From NCBI GenBank assembly GCA_030681365.1, contig JAUXWH010000223.1, positions 1 to 64,000 of the forward strand: DNA of 64,000 nucleotides. The letters are read 5' to 3'. The first letter of the stretch is position 1, and the number at the start of each line of letters is the position of its first letter. Shown piece by piece: positions 34,583 through 43,389 of this stretch. Made by a program: the position numbers and the translations under genes. Below the pieces are notes generated by a model. That model made no database searches. It saw only the letters and a list, made by a program, of their open reading frames with translations, and was not told the DNA's origin. The DNA comes from Bradyrhizobium sp. (lineage in GTDB: Bacteria; Pseudomonadota; Alphaproteobacteria; Rhizobiales; Xanthobacteraceae).

Positions 34583-36178
34583 TCAGAACTGCTGGGACAG
34601 GATTCTTGCCGGCCGGGCGTCCGGCCGCGGTTCGATATCCACCGACCACAGATCCCGGTTGTCGACATCCTTCAAGGTCACCGTCATGACCTCGGAGCGG
34701 CCATCGATATCGACGCGGCCGAAGAACTGCAGTCCGAAACACGGCGCGAGGTTTTCGCCTTGCTCCGCGCTGCAACCCTTTTGAAACGCCACCGCCGGAC
34801 CGAATGTATTGTCCAGCGGGGCGGGAGCCCATGTCCCCGCATGCAGCGGGCCGGAGACGAATTCCCAGAACGGCTCGAAATCCTGGAACACCGCGCGGTT
34901 CGGATCGTAACGGTGGGCGGCCGTATAATGCATGTCGGCGGTCAGCCACACCGTATTCCTGATGCCGGCGCGCTTCATATGGGACAGCAGGTCGGCGATT
35001 TCGCATTCGCGCCGCTCCGGCGGGCCGTCGCCGAGCGCGATGCCGTCTTCGCTGAAAAGGCCGATCGGCATGTCCGCGGCTATGACCTTCCAGGTCGCGT
35101 CGGACGCCGCGAGTTCGCGCTTCAGCCAGGCCAGCTGGATCGATCCGAGGATGCAGGTGTCGAGGCCGTCGCCCTGCCTGTTCCAGGTCGAATCGCGATA
35201 GCTGCGCATGTCGAGCAGAAATACATCGAGCAGCGGCCCATAGCCGATCTTGCGATAGATCCGGCCGGCCTGCGCCGGCAGTGCGCTGATCGGCATGAAT
35301 TCATGAAATGCCCGGGCCGCCCGCGCCACCAGGCGAGACGTTCCGTCCTCGGCGTAACCGGTCTCGTCGGCGGTGCCGATCGGCGACCAGTCATTGGTCA
35401 CTTCATGGTCGTCCCACTGCGCCAGCATCGGCACCTGCGCATTGAAGGCGCGCAAATTCTCGTCGAGCAGATTGTATTTGTAGTTGCCGCGAAACTGCAC
35501 GAGGTCCCTGGCGACGACGGATTTTTCCTCCGTGACGAGATTGCGCCACAGGCTGCCGTCCGGCAGCTTCAATTCAGCCTCGATCGGACAGTCGGCGTAG
35601 ATGTGATCGCCGCAATGAATGAAGAAGTCCGGACGGTTTTCGAGCATGGTGGCGTAGGTTCGCATACCGCCGCGGCCGGGATCGATGCCCCAGCCCTGCC
35701 CGGCGGTATCGCCCGACCAGACAAACGATACCGATTGTTGCCCGGCCGGCGCGGTGCGGAAGTGACCGACCTGGGCTTCGCCCGAAATCCCGGCCTCGGC
35801 GATATCTTCAAACCGCACCCGGTAAAAAATATCCTGCGCGGGCGGCAGGCCGTCCAGCAGGAGTTTTGATGTGAAGTCGCCGTCCGGCAGCGCCTGCGAC
35901 GAAGCGGCACGAATGATGGTCCTGAAGCTCTCGACCGTCGAACACTCCACGCGCATCCGTGCCGGCCGGTCGGCGCGCGCCCATATCACGGCGGAAACGG
36001 CGGAAACATCGCCTGAGGCAATTCCGCTCGTGATCCGGGGGCGATCCGCCGCACGGCAAAGATAGGGTGTGGCGAGACCGCCCGATCCCGCGAGCGCGAC
36101 CGTGGCTGCCGAGCGGACCAGCAACTGGCGTCTGGTCAGACCCTGCTTTGCGCGTATCGCAATCGGCACTTCCGGCAC
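34583..36178 (-). CDS. phoD: PhoD-like alkaline phosphatase, Tat-exported
   Basis: A 531-residue secreted phosphodiesterase/phosphatase. The N-terminus has a Tat-type signal (TRRQLLVRSAATVALAG), followed by a PhoD N-terminal beta-domain (about 45-140) and the metallophosphatase domain. Metal ligands are visible in FIHCGDHIYADC, AQWDDHEVTNDW and the later WLTADMHYTAAHRYDP. PhoD enzymes release phosphate from phosphodiesters outside the cytoplasm and are usually induced by phosphate starvation. The annotated GTG at 36178 is tight against GAGG; the GTG at 36169 is better spaced. The phospholipid genes that follow may share this phosphate theme (inference). Confidence 0.9.
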   Translation of the reverse strand: MPEVPIAIRAKQGLTRRQLLVRSAATVALAGSGGLATPYLCRAADRPRITSGIASGDVSAVSAVIWARADRPARMRVECSTVESFRTIIRAASSQALPDGDFTSKLLLDGLPPAQDIFYRVRFEDIAEAGISGEAQVGHFRTAPAGQQSVSFVWSGDTAGQGWGIDPGRGGMRTYATMLENRPDFFIHCGDHIYADCPIEAELKLPDGSLWRNLVTEEKSVVARDLVQFRGNYKYNLLDENLRAFNAQVPMLAQWDDHEVTNDWSPIGTADETGYAEDGTSRLVARAARAFHEFMPISALPAQAGRIYRKIGYGPLLDVFLLDMRSYRDSTWNRQGDGLDTCILGSIQLAWLKRELAASDATWKVIAADMPIGLFSEDGIALGDGPPERRECEIADLLSHMKRAGIRNTVWLTADMHYTAAHRYDPNRAVFQDFEPFWEFVSGPLHAGTWAPAPLDNTFGPAVAFQKGCSAEQGENLAPCFGLQFFGRVDIDGRSEVMTVTLKDVDNRDLWSVDIEPRPDARPARILSQQF

Positions 36179-36259
36179 CCTCGTCGAATCATGACGGAGG
36201 GTGCCCGCTGAACTTGACTGCGCGCCGAAGGTTTTGCGACAGGCGGATGACTCGCGCCG

Positions 36260-37177
36260 TTACGAGGGCTTCGAAACTCCAGCGCGCCGCATCAGCGGTT
36301 GACCGGCCTTGATCCGCGCGGAATCCGCCATATTGTCGCAGAACTCGAAGTGACCGGGCGCCAGCATGATGATCGTCGAGCCGTGCTCGAACCAGCCGAG
36401 TTCATCGCCCTTCCGCACGGTTGCATCGCAGGGAAACACCGTCGGCCCGCGGCTTTGCGCATTGAGGGTGAGATCGAGAAAATGCAGCCGCAGGCTCGCG
36501 ACCAGGATCGCGGCCACCGGCACCAGCGTCAGCGCTTCACCTGACGCCAGCCGCATCTGGATCACCGCGCGCTCGTTCCTGCAGAACAGCCGCTCGACCC
36601 GCTTCAGCGCAATCGGATTGACGTTCCAGACGTCGCCATGGACGAACGTGACGCGCTCGATCCGGCTATCCTGCGGCGCGTGGAAGCGGTGGTACATGCT
36701 GGACATCAGGCGCAGCGTGATGAATCGGCCATTGCGGTGCTGCTCGACCAGCGCGGGGTCGCCGAGCAGGTCAAGAAGCGAATATGGCGCGCCCTTGATC
36801 TGAAACAGTTCGGTATCCGCGATCCGGCCATGCGCGCCGATAATGGCGTCGCACGGGCTGACCACGACGGCCGGATCGGGATCGACCGGCCGCAGCCCGG
36901 GGCGGAGTTCGCGGATAAAGCAATCGTGCAGGCTCTTGAAGCTGGATTTGCGCGCCTCGCTGAGGTCGAGTTCGGAGAACAGCCGCCAGCACGCGATCGA
37001 CATGTCCCTTACAAGCGGGTTTTCGATCTTGCTGAACCAGCCCATGAACCGGGTCAGCGCCGCCCGCGGGATCCGGTTGGTCAGCAGGAAATTGAGGTTT
37101 TCCTGCTGGGTCAAAGCGGCGATCAGGCCTCGCACTGTCATGATCCTGTCAGCTGTACTGGGTAGCGCTGGTGGCAT
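36260..37177 (-). CDS. Phosphatidylserine decarboxylase-family protein
   Basis: A protein of about 305 residues of the PSD family, which makes phosphatidylethanolamine. The family histidine region (SMYHRFHAP), the NVNPIALKRVERLF segment and the C-terminal FEHGSTIIM, with the Gly-Ser bond that self-cleaves to give the pyruvoyl group, are present. The start is debatable. ATG 37177 has GAAGAGG about 8 bases upstream but overlaps the ATG of the divergent aminotransferase; ATG 37141 (MTVRGLIAAL) fits the family N-terminus. It is probably a second, catabolic or specialised copy rather than the housekeeping psd (inference). Confidence 0.88.
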   Translation of the reverse strand: MPPALPSTADRIMTVRGLIAALTQQENLNFLLTNRIPRAALTRFMGWFSKIENPLVRDMSIACWRLFSELDLSEARKSSFKSLHDCFIRELRPGLRPVDPDPAVVVSPCDAIIGAHGRIADTELFQIKGAPYSLLDLLGDPALVEQHRNGRFITLRLMSSMYHRFHAPQDSRIERVTFVHGDVWNVNPIALKRVERLFCRNERAVIQMRLASGEALTLVPVAAILVASLRLHFLDLTLNAQSRGPTVFPCDATVRKGDELGWFEHGSTIIMLAPGHFEFCDNMADSARIKAGQPLMRRAGVSKPS

Positions 37178-38840
37178 GGATTCGCCTCTTCCGATTCTCG
37201 CTTTGTCCGCGGTTGCAATAACCGGCGCCGCGACGGTCTTTCCCAAATTGAACGCCCGGCTGGCGCTTTCGCGGGCCAAACACCGTTCGCTGACCGGACA
37301 TTCCAAGATGTCCCGCCTGGTCGCGCGGCTGGTGCCGTATTACGAATTCGGTATCGATGATTTCTTTCGCTCGGACGGCGCGCCGGCGAATGTCGCCCTG
37401 CAACGCCAGGACGGCTTCTTCAAACTCGCGGCGCTCTACAAGGAACGCTTCCCCAAGGGCCGGCAGATGACGCTGCAGGCTTCGGAGCGAATCTCCGACC
37501 TGCAATTCACCGAATCCTACCGGGTGCCGTTCCAGTACAGCCGCATGGTCCGCGAGCATCTCGGCACCAGTGCGTTCATGACATCGTCCGCCGGAGTCAC
37601 GCTCACCGACCCCGATGGCAATGTGTTTCACGACCTGACCGGCTCGTACGGCGTCAATATCTTCGGCAATGATTTCTACAAGGAGTGCATTGCGAAAGCC
37701 GCGGCGCGCGCCCACGCGCTCGGCCCGGTGCTTGGTTCCTATCATCCCGTCATCACCGACAATGTCGCGCGGCTGTGCACGATTTCGGGGCTCGACGAAG
37801 TCTCGTTCCACATGTCCGGCACCGAGGCCGTGATGCAGGCGGTGCGGCTGGCCCGGTATCACACCGGCCGCTCGCATCTGGTGCGCTTTGCCGGCGCCTA
37901 TCATGGCTGGTGGGGCGACGTGCAGCCTGGCGTCGGCAATCCGATTTCGCCGCACGAGACCTATACGCTGGCCGACATGTCGGAGAAGACGCTGCATGTG
38001 CTGAGAACGCGGCGCGACATCGCCTGCGTGCTGGTCAATCCGCTGCAGGCGCTGCATCCCAACGCCGGCGCCCCCGCCGATTCCGCGCTGGTCGACAGTT
38101 CGCGCAAAGGCCATTTCGATCGCGCGGCTTACGGCGAGTGGCTGAAGGCGCTCCGCGACGTCTGTACCGAACGCGGCATCGCCCTGATCTTCGACGAGGT
38201 CTTCGTCGGCTTCCGGTTGGCGGCCGGCGGCGCCCAGGAATATTTCGGCGTCCGCGCCGACATGGTGACCTACGGCAAGAGCCTGGCCGGCGGACTCCCG
38301 GTCGGCGTGGTGTGCGGGCGCAAGGAGCTCATGCGCCGCTACCGCGACGACCGCCCGGTCGACATATGCTTCGCGCGCGGCACCTTCAATTCGCACCCTT
38401 ACGTCATGACGGCGATGGACGAGTTCCTCACCCGTCTCGAGGATCCGGCCTTCCGCGCCGTCTATGACGGGCTCGACGATACCTGGGACGCGCGGGCGCG
38501 GCAGCTGAACGAAAGGTTGGCCGCGCGGGATCTGCCGGTCCGCCTCGCCAACCTGTCGTCGATCTGGATGGTGCAATATACCGAGCCGTCGCGCTACAAC
38601 TGGATGCTGCAATACTATCTGCGGGCGGAGCAACTGGCCTTGAGCTGGGTCGGGACCGGCCGCCTGATCTTCAGCCTGAACTATACCGACGCAGATTTCG
38701 CCGAAGTGGCCGACCGCTTCGTGGCCGCAGCCGAACACATGAAGCGGGACGGCTGGTGGTGGCACGACGCCGCGCTCACCAACAAGGCGATCCGCCGGCA
38801 GATCCTGAAAGAGATGGTCACGCGACGAAGGCGACCGTAA
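37176..38840 (+). CDS. Class III aminotransferase / glutamate-1-semialdehyde aminomutase-like protein with N-terminal membrane segment
   Basis: A 554-residue PLP enzyme. The catalytic domain (about 110-530) has the class III signatures FHMSGTEAVMQAVRLAR, LIFDEVFVGFR and the PLP lysine in VTYGKSLAGGLPVG. Unusually, about 110 residues precede it, starting with a hydrophobic helix (LPILALSAVAITGAATVF) that could anchor it to the inner membrane. It diverges from the PSD gene with start codons overlapping in the tetranucleotide CATG. Its partner and membrane anchoring suggest an amino-headgroup or lipid role (inference); GSA aminomutase function in haem synthesis is less likely. Confidence 0.85.
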   Translation: MDSPLPILALSAVAITGAATVFPKLNARLALSRAKHRSLTGHSKMSRLVARLVPYYEFGIDDFFRSDGAPANVALQRQDGFFKLAALYKERFPKGRQMTLQASERISDLQFTESYRVPFQYSRMVREHLGTSAFMTSSAGVTLTDPDGNVFHDLTGSYGVNIFGNDFYKECIAKAAARAHALGPVLGSYHPVITDNVARLCTISGLDEVSFHMSGTEAVMQAVRLARYHTGRSHLVRFAGAYHGWWGDVQPGVGNPISPHETYTLADMSEKTLHVLRTRRDIACVLVNPLQALHPNAGAPADSALVDSSRKGHFDRAAYGEWLKALRDVCTERGIALIFDEVFVGFRLAAGGAQEYFGVRADMVTYGKSLAGGLPVGVVCGRKELMRRYRDDRPVDICFARGTFNSHPYVMTAMDEFLTRLEDPAFRAVYDGLDDTWDARARQLNERLAARDLPVRLANLSSIWMVQYTEPSRYNWMLQYYLRAEQLALSWVGTGRLIFSLNYTDADFAEVADRFVAAAEHMKRDGWWWHDAALTNKAIRRQILKEMVTRRRRP

Positions 38841-38861
38841 ACGGACGGCTTCTGCCCTCTC

Positions 38862-38987
38862 TGTCATGGCCGGGCATAGCCGTCTAAGGACGGCGTCGCT
38901 TCCGCTCGCCTATGCCCGGCCATCCACGTATTCCCTTGCTGTTGTATTGCCAAGACGTGGATGCCCGGCACAAGGCCGGGCATCACG
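38862..38987. repeat. Complex palindromic intergenic repeat (gtcatggccgggc family)
   Basis: GTCATGGCCGGGCATAG ... CTATGCCCGGCCATCCACG is an inverted pair, and a second pair follows (CGTGGATGCCCGGCACAAGG / CCGGGCATCACG). It fills the space between the convergent aminotransferase and Mpo1-like genes. Confidence 0.85.
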
Positions 38988-39022
38988 AGTTCTGATACAA
39001 GGCGCCGATCGAATTCAAGCAT

Positions 39023-39637
39023 TCAGGCGCGCTTGACGTGTTTTTCGAGGCCCGGATCGATCAGCTCGCCCTTCAACAGGTACAGCGGCGCCTTGTAGTA
39101 CAGTTTGAGATCGCTGAACGGGTCGGTCAGGATCTTGGTCATCCATACGAGGCCGGTCTCGACATCACGGATGAAGAACAGGTGCACGGTCCGGAACAAC
39201 AGACCGCCGATGCCGATCGCCAGCCAGACCTTGGCGACCTGACGCATGAAATCGGCCGGCGAACTCCAGGGCGCGAAGATCCCGAACAGGGTCGGATCGA
39301 GGAACAGCACCAGCGGCGACAGCGCCCAGATCGTCATCAGCACGATCTTGCGGTTCAGATTGTAGCCGACCTTGATTTCTTCCTTGTGGTCGTGGGTCGC
39401 CTCGTTGATGTGATCGTAGCCCTTCGGTTCGAAGAAGAAGTGACCCGCCTGCCTTGTGGTCATCGAGACCAGCCAGCCGATCAGGGCTGCGGCGACCGGA
39501 TCGACGAACAGCAGCGCATAGGCCACCAGGAAGCTCGCCGCACTGACGAAGTGCAGGCTCTGGTTGATGCGGCTGTGATGGTAGTAGCGATGGTCATCCC
39601 ACCGTTGCGTTCGCAATTGTTCGCGAAAATTGCTCAT
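39023..39637 (-). CDS. Multi-pass membrane protein, Mpo1/DUF962-like pattern
   Basis: A 204-residue protein with about four hydrophobic segments. Two motifs recall the Mpo1/YGL010w (DUF962) family of iron-dependent 2-hydroxy-fatty-acid dioxygenases: YHHSRINQSLHF (H..N...H) and AGHFFFEPKGYDH (GHxxFE). The resemblance is by eye and may be superficial. The start at 39637 has GGGGAG seven bases upstream. It follows a PmtA-like methyltransferase and a GT4 glycosyltransferase on the same strand, which suits a lipid-modifying role. Confidence 0.6.
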   Translation of the reverse strand: MSNFREQLRTQRWDDHRYYHHSRINQSLHFVSAASFLVAYALLFVDPVAAALIGWLVSMTTRQAGHFFFEPKGYDHINEATHDHKEEIKVGYNLNRKIVLMTIWALSPLVLFLDPTLFGIFAPWSSPADFMRQVAKVWLAIGIGGLLFRTVHLFFIRDVETGLVWMTKILTDPFSDLKLYYKAPLYLLKGELIDPGLEKHVKRA

Positions 39638-39758
39638 CATCTTCTCCCCAGGACAGGTTGATTTCATTTACCGCGATTCGATGTACGCCATGTGACGACA
39701 TCGTAATGACATGTGCCGTTGCGCGACGCGGCGGCCGGAAGCCGCCTGCTCGTACAGC

Positions 39759-40448
39759 TCAGGCCGCGGCGAGGACGGCCTTGGTCTTGCGGAAACGGAT
39801 CAGCGAGAAATGCCCGAGGGGCGGCACCGGGCGGCGTTCGATCAATTCCATGTCGCGCGCACCCGCCAGCCACTGCGCATAGCGCGACCACGCGAATTCG
39901 GTTCGCCAGCCGAGTTGACGCACCACCGGCTGAAGCCGCTGCTCGATGAAGCGACGCATCCCGGCATCGGCGCTGACGCGGCTCAGCAGGATCAGTTCGC
40001 CGCCGGGCCGCAGGACCCGGGCGAACTCGTCCAGTGCGACTTCCGGATTGGGCACCGCCGTCACCACATACTGCGCCATCACGACGTCGAACGAGCCATC
40101 GGGAAATTCGAGCTTCTCCGCGTCCATCACCGCGAGGCCCTCGACGTTCTTCAGGCGCAGATCCGCCACCCGCGCCTTGGCCTTGTCCAACATGGCCTCC
40201 GAAATATCGGTGCCGAAGATGCGAAGGTGAGAGGCGTATTGCGGCAAGGAAATGCCGGTGCCGACGCCGACTTCCAGCACGCGGCCGCCGATGCTGTTGG
40301 TGGCCTGGATCGCGGCGCGCCGGCCCTTGCTGAACACGCCGCCGAACACGAGGTCATAGATCGGAGCCCAGCGGTCATAGGCCTGCTCGACCGTCTCGCG
40401 GTCGAAGTCCAGCTGCCTCGGGCCGTCCAGTTTGATGATTTCTGCCAT
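39759..40448 (-). CDS. SAM-dependent methyltransferase, PmtA-like (phosphatidylethanolamine N-methyltransferase candidate)
   Basis: A 229-residue class I methyltransferase. It begins with the pattern YDRWAPIYDLVFGGVFSKGR, characteristic of Rhodobacter-type PmtA/UbiE-like enzymes. Motif I is VLEVGVGTGISLPQY, followed by IFGTDISEAML and the LRPGGELILLSR motif. Rhodobacter-type PmtA converts phosphatidylethanolamine to phosphatidylcholine with SAM. The neighbouring PSD, GT4 and putative fatty-acyl enzyme genes fit a membrane-lipid cluster. Another small-molecule substrate cannot be excluded. Confidence 0.8.
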   Translation of the reverse strand: MAEIIKLDGPRQLDFDRETVEQAYDRWAPIYDLVFGGVFSKGRRAAIQATNSIGGRVLEVGVGTGISLPQYASHLRIFGTDISEAMLDKAKARVADLRLKNVEGLAVMDAEKLEFPDGSFDVVMAQYVVTAVPNPEVALDEFARVLRPGGELILLSRVSADAGMRRFIEQRLQPVVRQLGWRTEFAWSRYAQWLAGARDMELIERRPVPPLGHFSLIRFRKTKAVLAAA

Positions 40449-40521
40449 GGAAACTCCAACTCGCTTGTGATGATCGACCGGTTCGCCTTGAACCGTTCAG
40501 CTTGCCGTTCAGCTTTGCCAA

Positions 40522-41577
40522 TTAGCCCTGGACCGCGCTTTGGCCTGCCACGCGGCGGGCGGGTCGCAGCGAGCGGCTCGGCTGCAATGCGCTCAGATTG
40601 CCGATGAACTGTCTTGCGCTGTTTTCCCAGGAGCGCTCGAGCGCAAAACTGCGGCACGCTTCCCGGGACAGGCTGAGCGCGCCGATGCAGGCGCGGCGCA
40701 GGTCCGCATCCAGAACGCCGATCGGGTGATCCGCGATCACGTCCAGCGGCCCCGTGACCGGAAACGCCGCCACCGGGGTGCCGCACGCCAGCGCCTCAAG
40801 TTGAACGACGCCGAAGGTGTCGGTGAGGCTCGGGAAGACGAAGACATCCGCCGCCGCCAGATGGGAGGTCAGATCGCTGCCGGTTTTCTCGCCGAGGAAT
40901 CTGGCCTTCGGATAGCGAAGCTGCAGTTCCGCCCGCTGCGGCCCGTCCCCGATCACGACCTTCGATCCTGGCAGGTTCAATGTCAGAAACGCTTCGAGAT
41001 TCTTTTCGACGGCGACGCGGCCGACCGTCATGAAAATGGGTCTGGGCAAATCGAGTTCGGCCGGATCGTCGGGCCGGAACAGATTTGTATCCACTCCGCG
41101 GGTCCAGCTGCCAAGCTTCCGGAACCCTTTGGCGTTGAGCTCCTGCCGGAGCGACGAGGTGGCGACCATCGTCATGGCGGCCGCGGCGTGAAAGTGCCGC
41201 AGCACCGCATAGCTCAGCCAGGCCGGAATGATCGCGCGTACCGCGATGTATTCCGGAAAGCGTGTCGTATAGGACGTCGTGAACGCAAGCTTGCGACGGC
41301 GGCAATAGGCGCGCACCGCCCATCCGATCGGCCCCTCGGTCGCGATATGAATGGCGTCCGGCGAGGCCGCCTCGATCCGGCGCGCAATCTCGCGCCGGTT
41401 CGGCCAGGCCACCCGCAAGCCCGGATAGGTCGGCACCGCCATCGAAGGAAACCCTTCCGGGGTCAGGAAGCGGATTTCGGCGCCGAGCGACGCCGCGCTG
41501 CGGGCCAGCGAGGTTAACGTCCTGACGACACCGTTAACCTGCGGATGCCACGCGTCTGTCGCAATCAAGATCCGCAT
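40522..41577 (-). CDS. GT4 family glycosyltransferase (glycolipid-synthase-like)
   Basis: A 351-residue GT-B glycosyltransferase. The N-terminus ILIATDAWHPQVNGVVRTL is typical of the GT4 branch that includes alpha-mannosyl and diacylglycerol glucosyl/glucuronosyltransferases. The C-terminal nucleotide-sugar site reads FPSLTDTFGVVQLEALACG, with the EX7E motif. In related Alphaproteobacteria such enzymes make phosphorus-free glycolipids under phosphate limitation. I start at 41577; an upstream ATG at 41598 (MKLPGSF) has a slightly better ribosome site. It heads the GT4 - methyltransferase - Mpo1-like set. Confidence 0.88.
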   Translation of the reverse strand: MRILIATDAWHPQVNGVVRTLTSLARSAASLGAEIRFLTPEGFPSMAVPTYPGLRVAWPNRREIARRIEAASPDAIHIATEGPIGWAVRAYCRRRKLAFTTSYTTRFPEYIAVRAIIPAWLSYAVLRHFHAAAAMTMVATSSLRQELNAKGFRKLGSWTRGVDTNLFRPDDPAELDLPRPIFMTVGRVAVEKNLEAFLTLNLPGSKVVIGDGPQRAELQLRYPKARFLGEKTGSDLTSHLAAADVFVFPSLTDTFGVVQLEALACGTPVAAFPVTGPLDVIADHPIGVLDADLRRACIGALSLSREACRSFALERSWENSARQFIGNLSALQPSRSLRPARRVAGQSAVQG

Positions 41578-41712
41578 GAAGGAACCCGGGAGTTTCATTG
41601 ATTCTCGCTTTCCCGACGTTCGTCCATGGATATTTCAGGCGTGTGACGTCATCGACGCGCGACCGCTCTTTTTCCGGTGGCGACGAGTTTTTTCGTGTAG
41701 CGTGACGGAGCA

Positions 41713-43113
41713 ATGTCATCAGCAAATCCCGGCGATACCCCGAACACGCCTCCCGGACGCCGCAAGCGAAAGGACTATTCGCTGCTGGTGCTGGCTGCCG
41801 GCATCTTCCTGTTCGGCGCCGCCGCCGCCGGACTTTATTACATCCTGCAGCCCGTCACCCTGCGCATCGCGGTCGGCCCGGCTGGCAGCGAGGACCAGAA
41901 ACTGGTGCAGGCGCTGGCGCAGACCTTTGCCCGCGACGGTAATTCGGTGCGGCTGCACCCGATCACCACCGAAGGCGCGATCGAGAGCGTCGCGCTGCTG
42001 GCTGCCAAAAAGGCCGACCTCGCGATCGCGCGTGGCGATCTGGATTTGCCGGCCGACGCCCAGTCGGTCGCCATCCTGCGCAAGAATGTCGTGGTGCTGT
42101 GGTCGGTGGCCGGCCTGCCGGCCAAGGGAGCGAAAAAGCCGCCGCCGCCGAAAATCAAGGAGCTCAGCGACCTCCCCGGGCATCGCGTCGGCGTTATCGG
42201 CCGGACCAGGACCAACGTCACCCTGCTGCGCGTGATCCTGACCGAATCCGGCGTCAATCCCGACAAGGTGGCGATCACCCAGTTCGCCACCAGCCAGATC
42301 GCCGAGATGGCGCGCGACCCGACGATCGAAGCCTTCATGGCGGTGGGCCCGCTCGACAGCAAGATCACGTCAGAGGCGATCGCCGCCACCGCGAAGGCGC
42401 GAGGCGAACCGAAATTCCTGCCGATCGAGGTCTCCGAGACGCTGGCCAAGAAGCACCCGCGCTACGAGGCCGAGGAAATCCCCGGCAGTACCTTCGCTCC
42501 GTTGCCGGCGCGCCCCGAGGACAAGATCGACACCGTCAGCGTCAACCATCTGATCGTCGCGCCGAAGTCGTTGTCGGATACCGCGGTCGGCGGCTTCGTC
42601 CGGCAATTGTTCACCGCGCGCCAGTCGCTCGCCAGGGAAGTGCCCTCGGCAGCCAAGATCGAGAAGCCGGATACCGACAAGGACGCCGCACTGCCGGCGC
42701 ATCAGGGGGCTGCGGCCTATATCGACGGCACTGAACGCACCTTCCTGGAAAAATATACCGACTATGTCTGGGGCGCGATCCTGGTTCTCTCCGGGTTGGG
42801 ATCCGGAGGCGCCTGGCTGCGTCACTACTGGAAGCGGGATGAACGCGAACAATACGCCGAGCATCGCGACAATCTGCTCGCGATCATTTCCAAGGTGCGG
42901 CTGGCGGAATCCCCTGACGAATTGACCGCCATGCAAAACGAAGTCGACGGGGTGCTGCGGGAAACGCTGGATTGCTACGACGACCGGGCGATCGAGGAAG
43001 GCGACCTCGCCGCGATCGGCCTCGTGCTCGACCAGTTCAACCATGCCGTGGCCGACCGGCGCAACGCCATCGGCGTTGTCACCCCCGAACCGGCGCGGAT
43101 GCGGGCGCTGTAG
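41713..43113 (+). CDS. TAXI-family binding protein with two membrane anchors
   Basis: A 466-residue protein. A cytoplasmic basic N-terminus (PGRRKRKDYS) and an uncleaved-looking helix (LLVLAAGIFLFGAAAAGLYY) precede a TAXI-type TRAP solute-binding domain (about 50-340; LRIAVGPAGSEDQKLVQALA, ADLAIARGDL). A second helix (YVWGAILVLSGLGSGGAWL, about 350-370) then leads into a cytoplasmic helical tail. Usual TAXI proteins are soluble periplasmic receptors beside a TRAP permease. Here no permease gene is near, and the double anchor suggests a sensor or a tethered receptor. Confidence 0.8.
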   Translation: MSSANPGDTPNTPPGRRKRKDYSLLVLAAGIFLFGAAAAGLYYILQPVTLRIAVGPAGSEDQKLVQALAQTFARDGNSVRLHPITTEGAIESVALLAAKKADLAIARGDLDLPADAQSVAILRKNVVVLWSVAGLPAKGAKKPPPPKIKELSDLPGHRVGVIGRTRTNVTLLRVILTESGVNPDKVAITQFATSQIAEMARDPTIEAFMAVGPLDSKITSEAIAATAKARGEPKFLPIEVSETLAKKHPRYEAEEIPGSTFAPLPARPEDKIDTVSVNHLIVAPKSLSDTAVGGFVRQLFTARQSLAREVPSAAKIEKPDTDKDAALPAHQGAAAYIDGTERTFLEKYTDYVWGAILVLSGLGSGGAWLRHYWKRDEREQYAEHRDNLLAIISKVRLAESPDELTAMQNEVDGVLRETLDCYDDRAIEEGDLAAIGLVLDQFNHAVADRRNAIGVVTPEPARMRAL

Positions 43114-43254
43114 TCCGACGACGAAGGCACGGGGGCCAAGCGTAGCTGCGCGGGGGGCCGATCCGATTATAAATGCTTGAACCAGATCGATAAAAACTTC
43201 GGCGACGGGGTCGGGAACGACTAACCGCGCGGCGCTTTGGCGGGCCATGAAACC

Positions 43255-43366
43255 GCGATGAAACAATTCTTAAGCCGACGAAACCATTTTGGCGACATTG
43301 TGCAAACCTCCTGAAACGCTTGGCCGGTACTGATCTTCCCAACGATGCGCCGGGGACACTGGCGCG
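43255..43366 (+). promoter_or_regulatory. Conserved upstream leader, copy 2
   Basis: It aligns with 33333-33441 along its whole length (GCGATGAAACAA, CGACGAAA, GCAAAC, TCCTGAAACG, CGCCGGGGAC, GGCGCG). It ends about 24 bases before the L,D-transpeptidase start at 43390. It is probably a shared promoter or untranslated leader. Confidence 0.6.
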
Positions 43367-43389
43367 CAGGCGCAAAACAGGGGTCGATC

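Noticed and set aside
37149-38867. Long antisense frame across the aminotransferase gene
   Set aside because: No recognisable motif or ribosome site; the plus-strand frame carries class III aminotransferase signatures.
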